Assembly (NCBI GenBank): GCA_029265075.1
Contig: JAJUJZ010000014.1
Coordinates: 1 to 38,322, forward strand
Reading direction: 5' to 3'
Length of the DNA: 38,322 nucleotides
DNA from: Gammaproteobacteria bacterium
Lineage (GTDB): Bacteria > Pseudomonadota > Gammaproteobacteria > Pseudomonadales > CAMLJR01
The notes beneath the pieces are model-generated. The model worked only from the letters and a program-made list of their open reading frames with translations. It made no database searches and was not told where the DNA came from. Each line of letters begins with the position of its first letter. Positions within the stretch are counted from its first letter, which is position 1. The position numbers and the translations under genes were made by a program. Shown piece by piece: positions 36,174 to 38,322 of this stretch.

Positions 36174-37586
36174 GTGTCCACTGCCCACACTTTACCGTCG
36201 CGCCAGCGCGATTGGCGCGACCTGCTGCAACTCGCCTGGCCGATCCTGATCGCCCAGCTGGCGCAGGTGGGCATGGGTATCACCGACACGGTGATGGCCG
36301 GCGCCGTCAGTGCCACCGATCTGGCTGCGGTAGCGATTGGCGTCAGCCTGTGGATGCCGGTCACGCTGTCGTTTCTCGGCATGCTGCAGGCCACCACAGC
36401 GATGGTGGCCCGGGCGCTCGGAGCGCGCGACCAGGAGCGCTTGCGAATCACCTTCCAGCAGAGTATCTGGCTGGCACTGGGGCTGGGCGTCACCGGCGTG
36501 CTGCTGCTGACCTGGGCGCCCTGGCTGATGCGCTTCATGGCGGTCGACCCGGCGGTTCAGCCCATTGCCACCGACTATCTCACCGGCGCCGCGATGGGCC
36601 TGCCGGGCGCCATGTGCTATCAGGTGCTGCGCAGCCTGACCGAGGGCAGTAACCGCAGCAAACCGGTGATGGTGATCGGCGTTGCGGTCTTCCTGATCAA
36701 CATCCCGCTTAATGTGATGTTCATTTTTGGTGTGGAGCTTGGTGGCTGGCAGCTGGTGCCCGCCATGGGCGGCGCCGGCTGCGGCTGGGCCACAGGGGTC
36801 TCGCAGTGGACGGGTGTGCTGCTGCTCGGATTGCTGATCCGGTCCCAGTGGCGCCCGCTGCTGACGCACTTCGGTGCGCCGCGACGACGCGAGCTGGGTC
36901 AACTGGTGCGGCTCGGCGCCCCCATCGCCGGGGCCATCTTCATGGAAATCAGTATCTTTGCGGTGGTCTCGCTGCTGATCGGCCATCTTGGCGCCGAGGT
37001 CCTGGCCAGCCATCAGGTTGCCATGAACGTCTCTGCCGCGACTTTCATGGTGCCCTCGGCCCTGGGCGTGGCGCTCACCGTGAAGGTCGGCAACGCGCTC
37101 GGGGCCGGTGAGCTGGTCCGGGCCCGCCGCTTCGCCGGTCTCGGTGCTGCTACGGGTATTCTGTTTGCGGTAATGACGGGGCTGCTGATCGTCACGCTCA
37201 ACGACGCCATCGTAGCGCTCTACAATGACAATCCCCGGGTGCGTGAACTGGCCGCCGGCCTGCTATTGTTTGCAGCGGCCTATCAGCTATCGGACGCGCT
37301 CCAGGTCAGCGCCGCCGGCAGCCTGCGTGGCTATCACGACACGCGCGCCACGCTGATCATCACCGCTGCAGCCTACTGGGGTGTAGGACTGCCAGTGGGC
37401 TATATCACCGGCCTGACCGACTGGCTGACTGAACCGCTGGGCGTCGCCGGGTTCTGGCTCGGCTTTCTGGTCGGGCTCAGTGTGGCCGCAGTACTGCTGA
37501 ACTGGCGGCTGGCCCGGATCAGCCGGGTGCCGTCGGCGCCCTCCTCCACCCCTTCGATCGATTGCAAGTCGCGCGCAGCCGGCTGA
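36174..37586 (+). CDS. norM: NorM-type MATE multidrug exporter
   Basis: This is a MATE-family cation-coupled exporter with about twelve membrane segments. NorM proteins expel fluoroquinolones, dyes and other cations. Family features are the first helix LLQLAWPILIAQLAQVGMGITDTVMAGAVSATDLAAVAIG and the second-half equivalent LVRLGAPIAGAIFMEISIFAVVSLL, plus GLPGAMCYQVLRSLTEG. Start: an ATG at 36135 overlaps a perfect TATAAT and has no ribosome-binding site. A GTG at 36174 follows GGAA at six bases, so I chose GTG (470 residues, within the family range); the ATG would add 13. The substrate is not readable from sequence. A transporter of another family follows within 35 bases, possibly in one unit. 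Confidence 0.9.
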   Translation: MSTAHTLPSRQRDWRDLLQLAWPILIAQLAQVGMGITDTVMAGAVSATDLAAVAIGVSLWMPVTLSFLGMLQATTAMVARALGARDQERLRITFQQSIWLALGLGVTGVLLLTWAPWLMRFMAVDPAVQPIATDYLTGAAMGLPGAMCYQVLRSLTEGSNRSKPVMVIGVAVFLINIPLNVMFIFGVELGGWQLVPAMGGAGCGWATGVSQWTGVLLLGLLIRSQWRPLLTHFGAPRRRELGQLVRLGAPIAGAIFMEISIFAVVSLLIGHLGAEVLASHQVAMNVSAATFMVPSALGVALTVKVGNALGAGELVRARRFAGLGAATGILFAVMTGLLIVTLNDAIVALYNDNPRVRELAAGLLLFAAAYQLSDALQVSAAGSLRGYHDTRATLIITAAAYWGVGLPVGYITGLTDWLTEPLGVAGFWLGFLVGLSVAAVLLNWRLARISRVPSAPSSTPSIDCKSRAAG

Positions 37587-37607
37587 ACCGCTGGGCCGCG
37601 CCGGACA

Positions 37608-37616
37608 AAGGAGAGG
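37608..37616 (+). promoter_or_regulatory. Strong ribosome-binding site pointing to an ATC start
   Basis: AAGGAGAGG precedes an in-frame ATC at 37622 by five bases. No ATG, GTG or TTG is in frame between it and the first membrane helix. It decides where translation of the last gene begins. Confidence 0.6.
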
Positions 37617-37621
37617 TACTC

Positions 37622-38322
37622 ATCGCTACCATATCAGTTGCGGCAACGGAGCCGCGGGTCTACCGCCAGAAAGGCTTCCTGCCATTTTTGCTGGGTCGGC
37701 TCAGTTCGACTTTTGCCATGCAGATCCAGGCGGTAGTGGTGGCCTGGCAGGTATACGACATCACCCGCGAGCCAATGTCGCTTGCCTACGTCGGTCTCGC
37801 TCAGTTCATCCCGATGCTGCTGTTGCTGCTGCCAGCGGGCGATATTGTCGATCGCTTCGACCGGCGCCGTATCCTCTTCTGCAGCTGGACCCTGCAGGGC
37901 ATTTGCAGTGCGCTGCTGCTGTGGCTGTCGCTGCGGGCCACGGATGACGTCACCGCGTTCTACTGGGTGCTCGCCCTGTTCGGCTGCGCCCGCTCATTCA
38001 CCTGGCCGACACTGCAGAGCCTGCTGCCACAGATCGTGCCGCGCGAGCAGCTGGCCAAGGCGGTGGCGTTCAACAGCGCCATTCTCAAGATTGCCATCAT
38101 CGGCGGCCCGGTGCTCGGCGGCGTTCTCTATACCTTTGGCGCCCCGCTCACCTACGGCATCTGTCTGGCACTGTTCTGGGTTGCCCCGCTGCTGCTGGCC
38201 CGGGTGCCGGTGCCCTATGCCGAGCCGCGCCAGCCCTTGCAGGGCAATGCTTTCTCTCGATTCACCGCGGGGCTGGCCTATATGTGGTCGCGCCCCATCA
38301 TCCTCGGTGCCATTTCGCTGGA
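37622..38322 (+). CDS. MFS transporter, 3' truncated by window edge, probable ATC start
   Basis: This is the first 233 codons of a major facilitator superfamily protein of the MFS_3/EntS-like exporter kind. After a short N-terminus come EPRVYRQKGFLPFLLGRLSSTFAMQIQAVVVAWQVYDITREP in parts (helix 1), LAYVGLAQFIPMLLLLLPAG (helix 2), and the motif-A-like GDIVDRFDRRRIL. CARSFTWPTLQSLLPQIVP and IGGPVLGGVLYTFG follow. The stop lies beyond the window. There is no ATG/GTG/TTG between the AAGGAGAGG at 37608 and helix 1. The only plausible initiator at correct spacing is ATC at 37622, giving (M)ATISVAATEPRVY. The first in-frame ATG lies inside helix 1. It follows norM by 35 bases. Substrate unknown. Confidence 0.82.
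   Translation, partial: MATISVAATEPRVYRQKGFLPFLLGRLSSTFAMQIQAVVVAWQVYDITREPMSLAYVGLAQFIPMLLLLLPAGDIVDRFDRRRILFCSWTLQGICSALLLWLSLRATDDVTAFYWVLALFGCARSFTWPTLQSLLPQIVPREQLAKAVAFNSAILKIAIIGGPVLGGVLYTFGAPLTYGICLALFWVAPLLLARVPVPYAEPRQPLQGNAFSRFTAGLAYMWSRPIILGAISL

Overview
The window is a gene-dense, GC-rich stretch of a gammaproteobacterial chromosome. Almost every gene is a recognisable housekeeping gene. The order degS/algW - hisC-hisD-hisG - murA - ibaG - mla genes | kdsD-kdsC-lptC-lptA-lptB - rpoN - hpf - ptsN - rapZ - ptsO, followed by nitrilase - yhdP - rng - maf - mreDCB | gatCAB, is the order known from Pseudomonas and relatives. It is not the order of Enterobacterales. A short-form HisG and a PA4642-like protein also fit a Pseudomonadales-type lineage. 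I could not assign a genus. I saw no insertion sequence, prophage, CRISPR array, tRNA or rRNA.

Layout. 1-1126: the end of zapG/yhcB and a convergent Nif3-like gene. 1231-2331: a DegS/AlgW periplasmic protease, meeting hisC stop-to-stop. 2332-10259 (minus strand): one long co-directional block, mlaF-E-D-C-B, ibaG, murA, hisG, hisD, hisC, with many 1-4 base start/stop overlaps. 10425-18355 (plus strand): Kdo synthesis and LPS transport (kdsD, kdsC, lptC, lptA, lptB), then rpoN, hpf, ptsN, rapZ, ptsO and yjgA/darP. 18381-27872 (minus strand): a nitrilase-family amidase, yhdP, rng, maf, mreD, mreC and mreB. 28240-31836 (plus strand): gatC, gatA, gatB and a small PA4642-like gene. 31846-32807 (minus strand): smrA and a small orphan Rossmann-like gene. 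33049-33822: cysZ. 33788-35936 (minus strand): mtgA and rhlB. 36174 to the end (plus strand): a NorM-type MATE exporter and an MFS transporter cut by the window edge.

How the genes work together. Most of the window builds or maintains the envelope. MurA and MtgA act on peptidoglycan, MreBCD on cell shape, KdsD/KdsC and LptABC on lipopolysaccharide, Mla and YhdP on phospholipid traffic between membranes, and DegS on the envelope stress response. The rpoN-hpf-ptsN-rapZ-ptsO block couples nitrogen/PTS signalling and ribosome hibernation to that envelope block. The rest is histidine biosynthesis, tRNA-dependent amidation (GatCAB) and RNA turnover (Rng, RhlB).

I found no new multi-gene system. 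The signals most worth a second look are small. Two genes, mreC and the terminal MFS gene, appear to lack any canonical start codon and carry an ATC at ideal distance from a strong Shine-Dalgarno. A multi-branched RNA fold is predicted in the gatC leader. There is a good sigma-54 promoter match upstream of mlaF. A perfect 9-bp hairpin lies just before the ptsN ribosome-binding site. RNA folds and promoters were read by eye and not computed.
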